From Aquisalinus sp. (GTDB lineage: Bacteria; Pseudomonadota; Alphaproteobacteria; Caulobacterales; Parvularculaceae), in the NCBI GenBank assembly GCA_022763145.1, contig JALEGM010000093.1:1-34123 (forward strand): a stretch of DNA of 34,123 nt, in the 5' to 3' direction. Made by a program: the position numbers and the translations under genes. Position 1 is the first letter of the stretch. Every line of letters begins with the position of its first letter. The notes beneath the pieces were generated by a model that worked only from the letters and a program-made list of their open reading frames with translations, was not told where the DNA came from and did not search any database. This document shows positions 18,769 through 28,500 of this stretch, in pieces.

Positions 18769-19068
18769 ATTAAAATATTTTTACCAATAATTGCCTATTT
18801 GTCTCTGGCCGGATGTGCTATTAAGTATACTACAGAAGATGGAAGTAAACACATTATAGGTTTTGCAAAGGTAACTATATCACCTGTTAATCAAAGCGCT
18901 ATAGCTGGTGATATAAATTCATTGGAAAGTTTTGGCATTGCAATGTCTTATACAGATAATATAAAATATATATCACTGGGGTATACAAAAGACACCTTTG
19001 CGTCCATAAAAGACAACAGTTTAGTAATTGGCAACCCGATAGATGAAATAAAAAATAACTCGGATTAA
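18769..19068 (+). CDS. Small putative lipoprotein of unknown function; apparent ATT start
   Basis: IKIFLPIIAYLSLAGCAIKYTTEDGSKHIIGFAKVTISPVNQ...: hydrophobic signal plus lipobox LAGC; no ATG/GTG upstream in frame; RBS AGAGGAG spaced for ATT 18769. ORF track starts at TTG 18799, too short for a signal peptide. Confidence 0.55.
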   Translation: MKIFLPIIAYLSLAGCAIKYTTEDGSKHIIGFAKVTISPVNQSAIAGDINSLESFGIAMSYTDNIKYISLGYTKDTFASIKDNSLVIGNPIDEIKNNSD

Positions 19069-19073
19069 GGTAT

Positions 19074-19901
19074 ATGAAGTACGTACTTTTATCAATATCA
19101 TTATTATGTGTCGGCTGCGCCAATAAAGTAGTGACCTTTGTCACATCAACAGAACTTGGGGTTGATGCCGACACCACAACTCAGAACGTCACAATAGGTT
19201 ATTCCAGGAAGGAAGCTGTTATTGGACCAATTTATGAAACGGGAGCAATTCCACCAGTATTCGCCGATATAAAATCTTCTACTTCAGTCTTTCGTCCAAG
19301 AGTGTCACAGTTTTATGCTACTGGTGAAGCTGCTAGGTTGGCAACCACCAAAGAAGCGGTGCAACAAGACGAGAACGCTCAACTCTCAGGTCGAACCAAA
19401 CGAATGTATTTTGGCACCTCAAGCAATGTTGGCCTGCAGGCGCGCTTCACTGGCGGCCAGCCAACAAGTGTAAATTTTGGATATAAAAGGCAAGAGTATT
19501 CCAGAATCCCTATCATCGAAAACGATGAAGACGAAGATGTTTATGGATCTGTACTTGCAAATATACAAATAGGAACAAATATTAATAATATCGGATCAAC
19601 AAGCCTGGAAGTCGGTCAGATATTTGCCACAGGAGATGCTGCAAATCAGCTCGCTCCATATACGAATAATGCAATCATCAAAGAAACTATAAGAGCCGCA
19701 GGGAATGTAGGCGGTAGCTACGCTGACGATGAGAATACTCGAATTTTGCGACAAAAACAAATCGATGACGATACCTTTAATTCCAGACTGGAAGGTTGGT
19801 TAGCAGCAAACAATATAGATGTTTCTACCACAACCTTTATAGAAACTGATCAATTTCCAGTACTCAAAAGTCGTGCAATCCAACAACTGCTTGAGGAATA
19901 A
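19074..19901 (+). CDS. Lipoprotein of unknown function with internal repeat
   Basis: MKYVLLSISLLCVGCANK (lipobox VGC); repeated segments NVTIGYSRKE...VSQFYATGEAARLA and SVNFGYKRQE...VGQIFATGDAANQLA. Confidence 0.75.
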   Translation: MKYVLLSISLLCVGCANKVVTFVTSTELGVDADTTTQNVTIGYSRKEAVIGPIYETGAIPPVFADIKSSTSVFRPRVSQFYATGEAARLATTKEAVQQDENAQLSGRTKRMYFGTSSNVGLQARFTGGQPTSVNFGYKRQEYSRIPIIENDEDEDVYGSVLANIQIGTNINNIGSTSLEVGQIFATGDAANQLAPYTNNAIIKETIRAAGNVGGSYADDENTRILRQKQIDDDTFNSRLEGWLAANNIDVSTTTFIETDQFPVLKSRAIQQLLEE

Positions 19902-19902
19902 A

Positions 19903-20055
19903 ATGCCACAGCGACACGAATTTGTAGACAACATTCCTACAGAAGAAGAGGCTATCCGAATAGAAACAGATTACAAAGAAAAAAGCCAAGCCGATAGGAC
20001 GGAAAGGTCAATTAATAGTAACGATCTCTGGCGGGTTGATGCGTATTGGGATTAA
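19903..20055 (+). CDS. Small (50 aa) hypothetical protein
   Basis: ATG 19903 preceded by GAGGAATAAA at the previous stop: MPQRHEFVDNIPTEEEAIRIETDYKEKSQADRTERSINSNDLWRVDAYWD. Confidence 0.5.
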   Translation: MPQRHEFVDNIPTEEEAIRIETDYKEKSQADRTERSINSNDLWRVDAYWD

Positions 20056-20068
20056 AAAATTAAACTTT

Positions 20069-22396
20069 CTAACGTACCCGCTCTTCTTCGTCCGCTTTAT
20101 CGCCCTCTCCTTCTTCTACTTTTTTCGGGTCTTCAGGGATATATTCGAAGGCAAGTTGTGACGCGTCATCCTTATCGCGCAGGACACGGACGATGCCGCC
20201 GTTTTTCAGGGAGCCGAACAGCAGCTCATCGGCGATAGGCTTCTTGATATATTCCTGAATGGTGCGCGCCAGTGGCCGGGCGCCCATCTCCTCATCAAAG
20301 CCTTTTTCGGCGAGCCAGCTGGTGGCTTCTTCAGTCAGCTCGAAGGTGACATTTCGGTCAGCCAGTTGCGCCTCCAGCTGGAGGACGAATTTGGCAACGA
20401 TGCGCTCAATGATCGGCGCCGAGAGACCGGCAAACTGGATGGTCGCATCCAGACGGTTGCGGAACTCCGGCGTGAAAAGGCGTTTGATGGCCGCTTCACT
20501 CTCATCAACCTTTTTGCCTGCACCAAAACCAATGGCCATCTTCGCCGCATCGGACGCACCGGCATTGGTGGTCATGATGAGGATGATATTGCGGAAGTCG
20601 ATCTTCTTGCCATGGGTATCCGTCAGGCTGCCATTATCCATGACTTGCAGCAGGATATTGTAAATATCCGGGTGCGCCTTCTCGATCTCGTCGAGCAGGA
20701 CCACGGCATGAGGATTCTGATCGACCGCATCGGTCAACATGCCACCGCCTTGGTCGAAGCCGACATAGCCCGGCGGTGCACCAATGAGGCGGGAAACAGT
20801 GTGCCGCTCCATATATTCGGACATGTCGAAGCGCAGCAGTTCCACGCCCATCATATTTGAGAGTTGCTTGGCGACTTCCGTCTTGCCGACGCCTGTTGGG
20901 CCAGCAAAAAGATAAGAGCCAATAGGCTTGTCCGGCTCGCGCAGGCCGGCACGGGCGAGCTTGATTGCGGCGGATAACTGCTCGATGGCATTATCCTGTC
21001 CGTAGACGACACGCTTCAGATCATCCGGCAGGGATTTCAGTTTTTCTTCGTCAGACTTGGAAACCGACTTTGGCGGGATGCGGGCCATGGTGGCCAGTGT
21101 TTCTTCAATCTGGGGCACGTCGATGAGCTCAACCCGGTCTTCCGGCTTGAACAGCATCTGACGGGCACCGGCCTCATCGATCACGTCAATTGCCTTATCA
21201 GGCAATTTCCGGTCCGTCATGTAGCGGGCGGACAGCTCTACAGCGGTCTTGATCGCTTCATCTGTGTATTTGAGGTTATGGTGATCCTCAAAATACGGAC
21301 GAATGCCGCGCAGAATTTCAATCGTGTCGGGCACGGATGGCTCGACAATGTCGATCTTCTGGAAGCGGCGGGCGAGCGCGCGGTCTTTCTCGAAATGCTG
21401 CTTGAACTCTTTATAGGTTGTGGAGCCCATGCAGCGGAATTTTGTGTCCTGCAGGGCAGGCTTCAACAAGTTTGAGGCATCCATGGCACCGCCGGAGGTG
21501 GCCCCTGCCCCGATAACCGTATGGATTTCATCAATGAACAGCACCGCACCGTCAATAGAGGTGATCTGCTTCAGAACGGCTTTCAGGCGCTCCTCAAAGT
21601 CACCGCGATAGCGCGTGCCAGCGAGCAGTGCGCCCATGTCGAGGGAATAGATCGTGGCGTTTTCCAGAACGTCCGGCACCTCCTCATCGACGATCTTGCG
21701 GGCGAGCCCTTCAGCGATGGCGGTTTTGCCGACACCGGGGTCGCCCACAAGGATGGGGTTGTTCTTGCGGCGGCGACAGAGAATCTGGATGGCGCGCTCA
21801 ACTTCCTTTTCGCGACCAATCAGCGGGTCGATCTCATCCTTGCGAGCCTTCTCGTTGAGATTGACCGTGTACGACGAGAGCGCATCCTTGCCGTCCTTGT
21901 TCTGTGCATCCTCATCCTGATCGGCACCAGCGGGGGTGCGATTTTCGCTCGGCTGGCCGTTTTTGGTGAGGCCGTGGGAGATGTAGTTGACGGCATCATA
22001 GCGCGTCATCTCCTGCGCCTGCAGGAAATAGGCTGCGTGGCTCTCACGCTCGGCAAACAGCGCCACGATGATATTTGCGCCCGTGACTTCCGAACGTCCA
22101 GAGGTTTCCACATGGATCAGGGCGCGCTGGACGACGCGATGGAAACCTGTGGTGGGCTTTGCGTCGTCCTCTTCCTCGGTGACCAGCTTTTCGAGATCTT
22201 CCTCAAGATAGTCCCGCAAGTTCTGACGCAATTCATCCAGATCCACCGAACAGGCTGTCATGACGCCGATGGCGTCAGGGTCTTCCGTAAGGGAGAGGAG
22301 CAGATGCTCCAGGGTTGCAAGCTCATGCTTGTATTCGTTGGCGATCGCTATCGCGCGATGGATGGACTTTTCTAGATTATCTGAAAAACTGGCCAA
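20069..22396 (-). CDS. clpA: ATP-dependent Clp protease ATP-binding subunit ClpA
   Basis: Two AAA+ modules ([32 protein letters not shown]), Clp N-domain; directly downstream of clpS. Confidence 0.96.
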   Translation of the reverse strand: MASFSDNLEKSIHRAIAIANEYKHELATLEHLLLSLTEDPDAIGVMTACSVDLDELRQNLRDYLEEDLEKLVTEEEDDAKPTTGFHRVVQRALIHVETSGRSEVTGANIIVALFAERESHAAYFLQAQEMTRYDAVNYISHGLTKNGQPSENRTPAGADQDEDAQNKDGKDALSSYTVNLNEKARKDEIDPLIGREKEVERAIQILCRRRKNNPILVGDPGVGKTAIAEGLARKIVDEEVPDVLENATIYSLDMGALLAGTRYRGDFEERLKAVLKQITSIDGAVLFIDEIHTVIGAGATSGGAMDASNLLKPALQDTKFRCMGSTTYKEFKQHFEKDRALARRFQKIDIVEPSVPDTIEILRGIRPYFEDHHNLKYTDEAIKTAVELSARYMTDRKLPDKAIDVIDEAGARQMLFKPEDRVELIDVPQIEETLATMARIPPKSVSKSDEEKLKSLPDDLKRVVYGQDNAIEQLSAAIKLARAGLREPDKPIGSYLFAGPTGVGKTEVAKQLSNMMGVELLRFDMSEYMERHTVSRLIGAPPGYVGFDQGGGMLTDAVDQNPHAVVLLDEIEKAHPDIYNILLQVMDNGSLTDTHGKKIDFRNIILIMTTNAGASDAAKMAIGFGAGKKVDESEAAIKRLFTPEFRNRLDATIQFAGLSAPIIERIVAKFVLQLEAQLADRNVTFELTEEATSWLAEKGFDEEMGARPLARTIQEYIKKPIADELLFGSLKNGGIVRVLRDKDDASQLAFEYIPEDPKKVEEGEGDKADEEERVR

Positions 22397-22439
22397 AATC
22401 TGCTCCGGGTTTATGGATACTTATTAGGTAAGTATCCCC

Positions 22440-22802
22440 TCATTCCTTTTCCATGATACATTGCAAGGGATGGTCATTGCGGCGGGCGAGTTCCATCACC
22501 TGCGCGACCTTGGTTTCTGCCACCTCAAAGGTGTAGATGCCGCAAATGCCGACACCTGTCTGATGGACGTGAAGCATGATGCGCACGGCCTCCTCTGAGG
22601 ATTTATTGAAGACTGACTCCAGCAGCCAGACAACAAATTCCTGTGGCGTGTAATCGTCGTTCAGAAGGATCACCTTGTAGAGCGACGGCTTTTTGGTTTT
22701 GGGCTTTTCACGGGTGATGGTGCCGGTTTCGTGCTCTTCTGTAGGATCACGATCCGGGCCGCTGCTTATGGACTTGTTTGTATGGTTATTTTGTTGGTTC
22801 AT
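22440..22802 (-). CDS. clpS: ATP-dependent Clp protease adaptor ClpS
   Basis: [61 protein letters not shown]. Confidence 0.96.
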   Translation of the reverse strand: MNQQNNHTNKSISSGPDRDPTEEHETGTITREKPKTKKPSLYKVILLNDDYTPQEFVVWLLESVFNKSSEEAVRIMLHVHQTGVGICGIYTFEVAETKVAQVMELARRNDHPLQCIMEKE

Positions 22803-22895
22803 CTGGAGGCATTATTTGGGGCTTTGGCCGTGCTCTGCAAGCACCGACTTATCACAAGACAGTAAATAATTCGCGCGGTGAGATATGGCCAGCGT

Positions 22896-23294
22896 TCAAG
22901 CCGCCAGTTCCTGCTCAAGGGCCGAGAGCCAATCCGTCACGCGGCGGCGGTTGACGCCCATATCAGAGTAGCCGATTTTAGAACTGGAATAGACCAGCAC
23001 GCGGATCTCGCTGCCATCAGCCTCTGGCAGGAATCGCACGGTAATCGTGTCCGGAAATCTGAGTAAGGCCGAACGCTGGACGTATTCAAACGTCATGGTT
23101 TTGCTGTCGTAATCTGTCTGCGTAGTTCGCGGCTGCTGGGCAATGACGGCTTGCCAGGCCGCCAGTACGGCTTCCGGCTCATGGGGCAGCACAGGCGCTT
23201 GCCTATCTGGTCTGGCATTCGGGCAATGAGCCTTGTCCGCGACAAGGTAATTGTTCGGCTTGTGAGAGCGTTTTAGCGTTTGAAAGTCTATCAT
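22896..23294 (-). CDS. DUF1499-like protein
   Basis: MIDFQTLKRSHKPNNYLVA...TFEYVQRSALLRFPDTITVRFLPEADGSEIRVLVYSSSKIGYSDMGVNRRRVTDWLSALE. Confidence 0.7.
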   Translation of the reverse strand: MIDFQTLKRSHKPNNYLVADKAHCPNARPDRQAPVLPHEPEAVLAAWQAVIAQQPRTTQTDYDSKTMTFEYVQRSALLRFPDTITVRFLPEADGSEIRVLVYSSSKIGYSDMGVNRRRVTDWLSALEQELAA

Positions 23295-23321
23295 ATTTGA
23301 TTTCTTGATTTTTAAGGGGCG

Positions 23322-23356
23322 CAAAAAACAAGGCCCGACGATGATGCCGCCGGGCC
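23322..23356 (-). terminator. Rho-independent terminator downstream of the phasin (minus strand)
   Basis: On the minus strand GGCCCG...CGGGCC (23351-23356/23332-23337) followed by TTGTTTTTTGC. Confidence 0.75.
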
Positions 23357-23392
23357 CCGAATACTCAACGAAATACAAGTCAGCAAAATTGC

Positions 23393-23842
23393 TTAGAAGC
23401 GATAGCTTTGAGCTTTCTCAACCACTTCTGTGTAGCGCTTGTTCAGCGGCTCAGAAGCGCTTTTAGCTGTTGCTGTCCATGCATCAGCGACTTTCTGCAT
23501 TTGAGCCAGGTTAGATTCAAACGCTGTACGAACGAAATCTGTTTGGGCCTGGATGAACTCCTGAGGAGTTTTCAGGGCGGACACCGCCTTAAATTGCTCA
23601 ACTGTTTTCTCAACAGAGGCTTTTGCGTAAGCAGCGTTATCAGCAGCGATTTCTTCTACGCCTTTCGCATAGTGTGTTGCAGATTCCATGACAGCGTCGA
23701 AGTTCTCTTTTGAGAATTCGCTGACGTCAGTCATACCTTTGGACATTTTTTCAAAGCCATCTTTCATGGATGTAGTTGCCTGCTCTGCGAAATCTTCGAA
23801 CTGCTCTGCAGCAGCGGCCGGTTTTTTCTTCGTGGCACTCAT
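23393..23842 (-). CDS. Phasin family protein (classical alpha/betaproteobacterial type)
   Basis: MSATKKKPAAAAEQFEDFAEQATTSMKDGFEKMSKGMTDVSEFSKENFDAVMESATHYAKGVEEI...SALKTPQEFIQAQTDFVRTAFESNLAQ. Confidence 0.88.
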   Translation of the reverse strand: MSATKKKPAAAAEQFEDFAEQATTSMKDGFEKMSKGMTDVSEFSKENFDAVMESATHYAKGVEEIAADNAAYAKASVEKTVEQFKAVSALKTPQEFIQAQTDFVRTAFESNLAQMQKVADAWTATAKSASEPLNKRYTEVVEKAQSYRF

Positions 23843-23891
23843 TGAGGTATCTCCTGAATATGTTCGTTAGTTCCACCAACGCAGAACTATT

Positions 23892-23955
23892 TTGCACTGC
23901 AACATATGTGGAGAATCAAGCGCCATGTCAAGATGGAATTTGTGCAGCGCACAAA
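23892..23955. promoter_or_regulatory. Two TGC-N3-GCA palindromes upstream of the phasin gene (candidate PhaR-like operator)
   Basis: TTGCACTGCAA (23892-23902) and TTTGTGCAGCGCACAAA (23939-23955), centres 50 bp apart. Confidence 0.4.
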
Positions 23956-24120
23956 ACTTTATAGGTGTGCATTCTGGCCCGTTTCTTGTGACGCCAGCTT
24001 GGTAAACGATTTATTAACCCGCTGTTTACCGAATTGAAGCATTTTCAGATTGCTCAGAGACAGTGTTACAATGTATCATTCTGGCATATTGCGGGAATGA
24101 ATTGATACAGGAGTTACAAA

Positions 24121-25533
24121 GTGCAGTCAGTCCGCTCTATCCGCTTTCTCGCTTTATTCCTGACCACACCCCTGCTGATGCTTGCTGCGCAGCCTGCCTA
24201 CGCGAATAGCAAATATGCTGCCTTTGTAATGCACGCAGATACAGGGGATATCCTCTTCGACAAATATTCGAAGCAGCGCCGCTATCCAGCCTCTCTTACA
24301 AAGATCATGACTCTCTATCTGCTTTTTGAGGAACTAGAGAAAGGCAATCTGACCCTTGAGTCCAATCTCACGACCAGTCGCTACGCAGCCTCCATGCCTG
24401 CCTCAGACCTTGGCTTGAAGCGCGGCGACAAGATCAAAGTTGAAGACGCCATCAACGCCCTGATTATAAAGTCTGCAAATGATGTTGCCGTTGTCGTCGC
24501 CGAGAAAATAGCTGGTAGCGAGAAGGCCTTTGCCACTCGCATGACTAACAAGGCCTGGGGCATGGGAATGAGATCAACCAGATTCAGGAATGCTTCTGGC
24601 TTGCCCAACACCAAACAGTATACGACAGCAAGAGATATGGCGCTTCTTGCGCGCCGCATCATGCAGGATTTCCCGCAATACTGGCATTACTTCCAGAAAG
24701 AGAACTTCACCTGGAAAGGTAACACCTACAATACTCATAACAAGCTTGTCGGCAGCTTTGACGGTGCGAACGGCCTGAAGACAGGTTACACTCGCATGTC
24801 AGGTTATAATCTCGCGACAACCATAACTCGCGGCGATAACCGTTTGATCGGCATCGTGTTAGGTGGCCGGTCTGGCACAACACGCAACCGACACATGCGC
24901 GACATCCTCAACCGCGCCTACAATGATATTGAAGCCAAGCCACACCTGGTAAGTACCGTCTATCGTAGCAAGCCAATCCCTAGCATGAAGCCAACAACGC
25001 TTGCCGAATTGGGTGGAAGCTGGCCTCCAGCAGAATACCAACTAGTTTCAACTGACGATGTTATAGGCGCACCGACGGTGAGTGGCTCAGCTGCACTACA
25101 ATATGAGCTCGCTAATAGAGCAGCAGAACTCGGCCTGACAGACGATATGGGCCAGCTGATCACGGATAATATGAGCGAGACAGAGCGCTTAAACGCGATG
25201 GCTCTGGCACAAGCTTATGAAGAAGGACCTTATGCGCAAGGTGACGCTGATGCGAATTTGCCAACCGCAGATTTGATCTGGAGCATTCAAACTGGCGCCT
25301 ACAGCACCCAACAAAAGGCCAATGAAGAACTTTCAGAAATACAGCGTGATTTTGCTGCTGTACTCACTGGTGCCTCTCCGGTGATTTCGGAGATCATTTC
25401 TGATGGACGCTCTATATATCGCGTCAGGTTTAACTATATGACAGAAAACCAGTCCTCACTGGCCTGCTCGGCCATTATCGCTGACGGTGGTGGCTGCTTT
25501 GTAATGCGCGAAACGGATGCGTCAGTAAACTGA
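24121..25533 (+). CDS. D-alanyl-D-alanine carboxypeptidase (S11) with C-terminal SPOR-like domain
   Basis: SLTKIM (SxxK), SAND (SxN), KTG motifs; C-terminal IWSIQTGAYSTQQKANEELSEIQRDF...YRVRF SPOR-like; GTG start with signal peptide. Confidence 0.9.
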   Translation: MQSVRSIRFLALFLTTPLLMLAAQPAYANSKYAAFVMHADTGDILFDKYSKQRRYPASLTKIMTLYLLFEELEKGNLTLESNLTTSRYAASMPASDLGLKRGDKIKVEDAINALIIKSANDVAVVVAEKIAGSEKAFATRMTNKAWGMGMRSTRFRNASGLPNTKQYTTARDMALLARRIMQDFPQYWHYFQKENFTWKGNTYNTHNKLVGSFDGANGLKTGYTRMSGYNLATTITRGDNRLIGIVLGGRSGTTRNRHMRDILNRAYNDIEAKPHLVSTVYRSKPIPSMKPTTLAELGGSWPPAEYQLVSTDDVIGAPTVSGSAALQYELANRAAELGLTDDMGQLITDNMSETERLNAMALAQAYEEGPYAQGDADANLPTADLIWSIQTGAYSTQQKANEELSEIQRDFAAVLTGASPVISEIISDGRSIYRVRFNYMTENQSSLACSAIIADGGGCFVMRETDASVN

Positions 25534-25542
25534 CGACATCCG
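25514..25542. repeat. Stem-loop spanning the stop codon of the D,D-carboxypeptidase gene
   Basis: CGGATGCGTCAG-TAAA-CTGACG(A)CATCCG, 12 bp with one bulged A; TGA stop at 25531-25533 lies in the stem. Confidence 0.7.
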
Positions 25543-25560
25543 TAAATTAAAACTCATTAA

Positions 25561-26919
25561 TCAGACTACGCCGTAAGCGACCATTGCTGCGGCTACCTTC
25601 TCAAACCCGGCTATATTGGCTCCGGCTACATAATTGACCTTGCCATCACCCTCACCATATTTGACGCACTTGGCGTGAATATCTTTCATGATGTTCTGGA
25701 GACGCTGATCCACCTCCTCGGCGTCCCAGGAAATCCGCAAGGAATTCTGGCTTTGTTCAAGACCCGAAACAGCAACCCCTCCAGCATTAGCTGCTTTCGC
25801 AGGCCCGAAAAGCACTCCAGCCTCAAGGAAGTTATGCACTGCTTCCAGAGTCGAAGGCATATTCGCCCCTTCAGCAACGACCTTGACCCCATTATCGATA
25901 AGGGTTCTCGCATCATCGCCATCTAGTTCATTTTGAGTGGCGCATGGCAGTGCGATATCACATTTTACGCCCCAAGGGCGTTTGCCTTCCATATATTCAG
26001 CCGAAGAGTACTTTTCAGCATACTCACTTATTCTACCACGTCGTACTTCCTTGAGCTGCTTGATGAACTCGAGTTTTTCCTCATCAATGCCATCTGGATC
26101 ATAGACTGATCCGCCGGAATCAGATGCAGTGAGCGGCTTGCCGCCATAATGAAGGACTTTCTCAATGGCATAAGTCGCCACATTACCGGAACCGGAAATG
26201 ACGACGTCTTTACCCTCTACACTATCATCTATGTGGTTCAGCATATTCTGGGCAAAGTAAACGGTGCCGTATCCCGTCGCCTCCTTACGGATAAGGCTGC
26301 CGCCATATTCAAGCCCCTTACCCGTCAGTACGCCAACAAAATTATTCTCAAGGCGCTTATATTGACCAAACATATAGCCAATCTCGCGCGCACCAACGCC
26401 AATATCGCCAGCGGGAACATCCTTGCTCTCCCCGATATGACGGTAAAGTTCGGTCATTAAAGAATGGCAAAAACGCATGATCTCAAGATCCGACCGCCCT
26501 TTCGGGTTGAAGTTTGAACCACCTTTCGCGCCGCCCATAGGCAAGCCTGTAAGGGCATTTTTGAAGCACTGTTCGAAACCGAGAAACTTCAGCACACTAA
26601 GTGTCACGCTGGGGTGAAACCGCATACCGCCTTTATAAGGACCTATGGCGTTGTTGAACTGAACACGCCAAGCCTTATTGGCGCGGATCGTCCCTGTGTC
26701 GTCCGACCAGGTCACGCGGAACATAACCACCCTATCCGGCTCCGTCATACGCTCCAATATGCGCCATTTACGATATTGGTCATGATCCAAATAATAGGGC
26801 ATGACTGTCTCCACCAGCTCCTGCACAGCCTGATGAAACTCGCCTTCATGCGGGTTACGGCGCTTGAGACCGGACATGAATTCCTTGACTTCTTTTTGCA
26901 CTGCTTTTGAGCTGGCCAC
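25561..26919 (-). CDS. gdhA: NADP-specific glutamate dehydrogenase
   Basis: NNAIGPYKGGMRFHPSVTLSVLKFLGFEQCFKNALTGLPMGGAKGGSNFNPKGRSDLEIMRFCHSLMTELYRHIG...VISGSGNVATYAIEKV. Confidence 0.96.
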   Translation of the reverse strand: MASSKAVQKEVKEFMSGLKRRNPHEGEFHQAVQELVETVMPYYLDHDQYRKWRILERMTEPDRVVMFRVTWSDDTGTIRANKAWRVQFNNAIGPYKGGMRFHPSVTLSVLKFLGFEQCFKNALTGLPMGGAKGGSNFNPKGRSDLEIMRFCHSLMTELYRHIGESKDVPAGDIGVGAREIGYMFGQYKRLENNFVGVLTGKGLEYGGSLIRKEATGYGTVYFAQNMLNHIDDSVEGKDVVISGSGNVATYAIEKVLHYGGKPLTASDSGGSVYDPDGIDEEKLEFIKQLKEVRRGRISEYAEKYSSAEYMEGKRPWGVKCDIALPCATQNELDGDDARTLIDNGVKVVAEGANMPSTLEAVHNFLEAGVLFGPAKAANAGGVAVSGLEQSQNSLRISWDAEEVDQRLQNIMKDIHAKCVKYGEGDGKVNYVAGANIAGFEKVAAAMVAYGVV

Positions 26920-27069
26920 GTTTCACTCCCCTTTCTCTCTGTATGAAACGCCGCCAGACTTCTCTTTTTTGGAATGGATAGCAAGCAGTTTTTGGTTAAT
27001 CACGGCCTAGTGAAAGCGTGCGCCAATTGCTGCGCCGCACAATGATGAATTACCAAATACAGTAATGAT

Positions 27070-27720
27070 TCAAGTGAGATAATCTACCAGCCGACTGGTG
27101 AGAGGCACGGTTGCATAATGTCGCAACTGAATGTCAGGATCAATCCAGACATCTATTCCCGCTTGCGTGCATCTTGTGCTGAAATAAAAATCAGAAGCAA
27201 TAAAGCCGTCTGGCTCACCTTCTCTTGGTGGCGCTATATCATGAAAGAACCAGGATTTGCAGGTACCTTCAGGGTGGTGATAGGTTTTTGCGTAGTCGAG
27301 CTCATCAAAGACAGATGTCTGAATACGGAGGAATGCCGTAGCCGCCAGGCCGGAAAGAAGATGGCCATGCCGCTTTATTTCCTGTTGATCGGGTATGGAA
27401 CAGAAAGAAATACTCTTTGGATCACGCCGCTGTGGGGCACCGGCTATAATACGGCACTCATCCGGCACATGAAATAATTTGCTGAATGCTTCCGGCTCCC
27501 AACCGATGTCGGAGTCGATGAAAACCACATCTGTTGCACCTCGTTTCAAGGCTTCGGCTACGAGGATATTACGCGCATGCGCAATGTTCGCCTGACCTAC
27601 GACATTCAACCAGGCTAGCTGCTCTTTAACAGCTCTGAATGTCTTCAGGAGAGAAGACGTAAAATCGGCATCCGTATTGCGATGAATAGGCGTACATATG
27701 GCTATCTTCCTTGCCATCAT
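27070..27720 (-). CDS. Glycosyltransferase-like protein (paralog B)
   Basis: AICTPIHRNTDADF...VFIDSDIGWEPEAFSKLF (DxD-like)...AGAPQRRD...SDFYFSTRCTQAGIDVWIDPDIQLRHY. Confidence 0.65.
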   Translation of the reverse strand: MMARKIAICTPIHRNTDADFTSSLLKTFRAVKEQLAWLNVVGQANIAHARNILVAEALKRGATDVVFIDSDIGWEPEAFSKLFHVPDECRIIAGAPQRRDPKSISFCSIPDQQEIKRHGHLLSGLAATAFLRIQTSVFDELDYAKTYHHPEGTCKSWFFHDIAPPREGEPDGFIASDFYFSTRCTQAGIDVWIDPDIQLRHYATVPLTSRLVDYLT

Positions 27721-27726
27721 TAACCT

Positions 27727-28374
27727 CTAAATATGATCCACCATACAGGCAGTCAGTGCGATATTATTGTAATGACGGAGCTTGATGGTCGGGTCGATCC
27801 AGTTTTCCACCCCCTCTTCCTTGCTCTTCATGCTGAAGTAGAAATCTTCATTGATGAAGCCACTAATGCCATGTTCCTGATTATAATACCTCACATAATC
27901 GAACCAAGCGCGTGTCTCACCGTCATTATGCTGATAGGTTTCGGCGTATTTTAACATCGGAAATACACGCGCCTGTATGCGCATGAAGGCTGTCGCAGCT
28001 ATACCTGAAATCAGGCGCCCATTTGTCGCGCGCTTATCGTCAACGACACTGCAAAATTTAATATCCTGCTGGTCACGACGCTGGGGAGCGCCAGCAACGA
28101 TAAGGCAATCCTGCGGGGCCTCAAACAATGCCGCAAAAGCATCCGGTTCCCAGCCAATATCGGAATCGATGAACACAATATCATCGACGCCACGCTTGAT
28201 GGCTTCCGACACAAGGATATTGCGCGCCTGCGCCAGATTAGCGTTACCCACCATATTCAGCCAGGCGAGATTGTCAGGATCTTTGACAGCGCGATACGTC
28301 TTGATGAGCGATGCCGTAAAGTCAGCATGCGTATAACGATGTATTGGTGTGCAGATCGCGACTTTTCGGTCCAT
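27727..28374 (-). CDS. Glycosyltransferase-like protein (paralog A)
   Basis: MDRKVAICTPIHRYTHADFTASLIKTYRAVKD...VFIDSDIGWEPDAFAALFEAPQDCLIVAGAPQRRD...EDFYFSMKSKEEGVENWIDPTIKLRHY. Confidence 0.65.
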   Translation of the reverse strand: MDRKVAICTPIHRYTHADFTASLIKTYRAVKDPDNLAWLNMVGNANLAQARNILVSEAIKRGVDDIVFIDSDIGWEPDAFAALFEAPQDCLIVAGAPQRRDQQDIKFCSVVDDKRATNGRLISGIAATAFMRIQARVFPMLKYAETYQHNDGETRAWFDYVRYYNQEHGISGFINEDFYFSMKSKEEGVENWIDPTIKLRHYNNIALTACMVDHI

Positions 28375-28500
28375 GGTCGAGACCTTAGGACTCCGCTTCA
28401 CCCCGATCAAGTCGCATGTTTGCGCAGACCAAACGGGAACAACACTGTTCAAAAGGCTGTTGATATCCTATGTCATGCTGAGAATTGAGTGAGGTTGACG

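Noticed and set aside
21521-22375. 284-aa plus-strand ORF opposite clpA
   Set aside because: Shadow ORF from codon bias of clpA; no RBS or recognisable domain.
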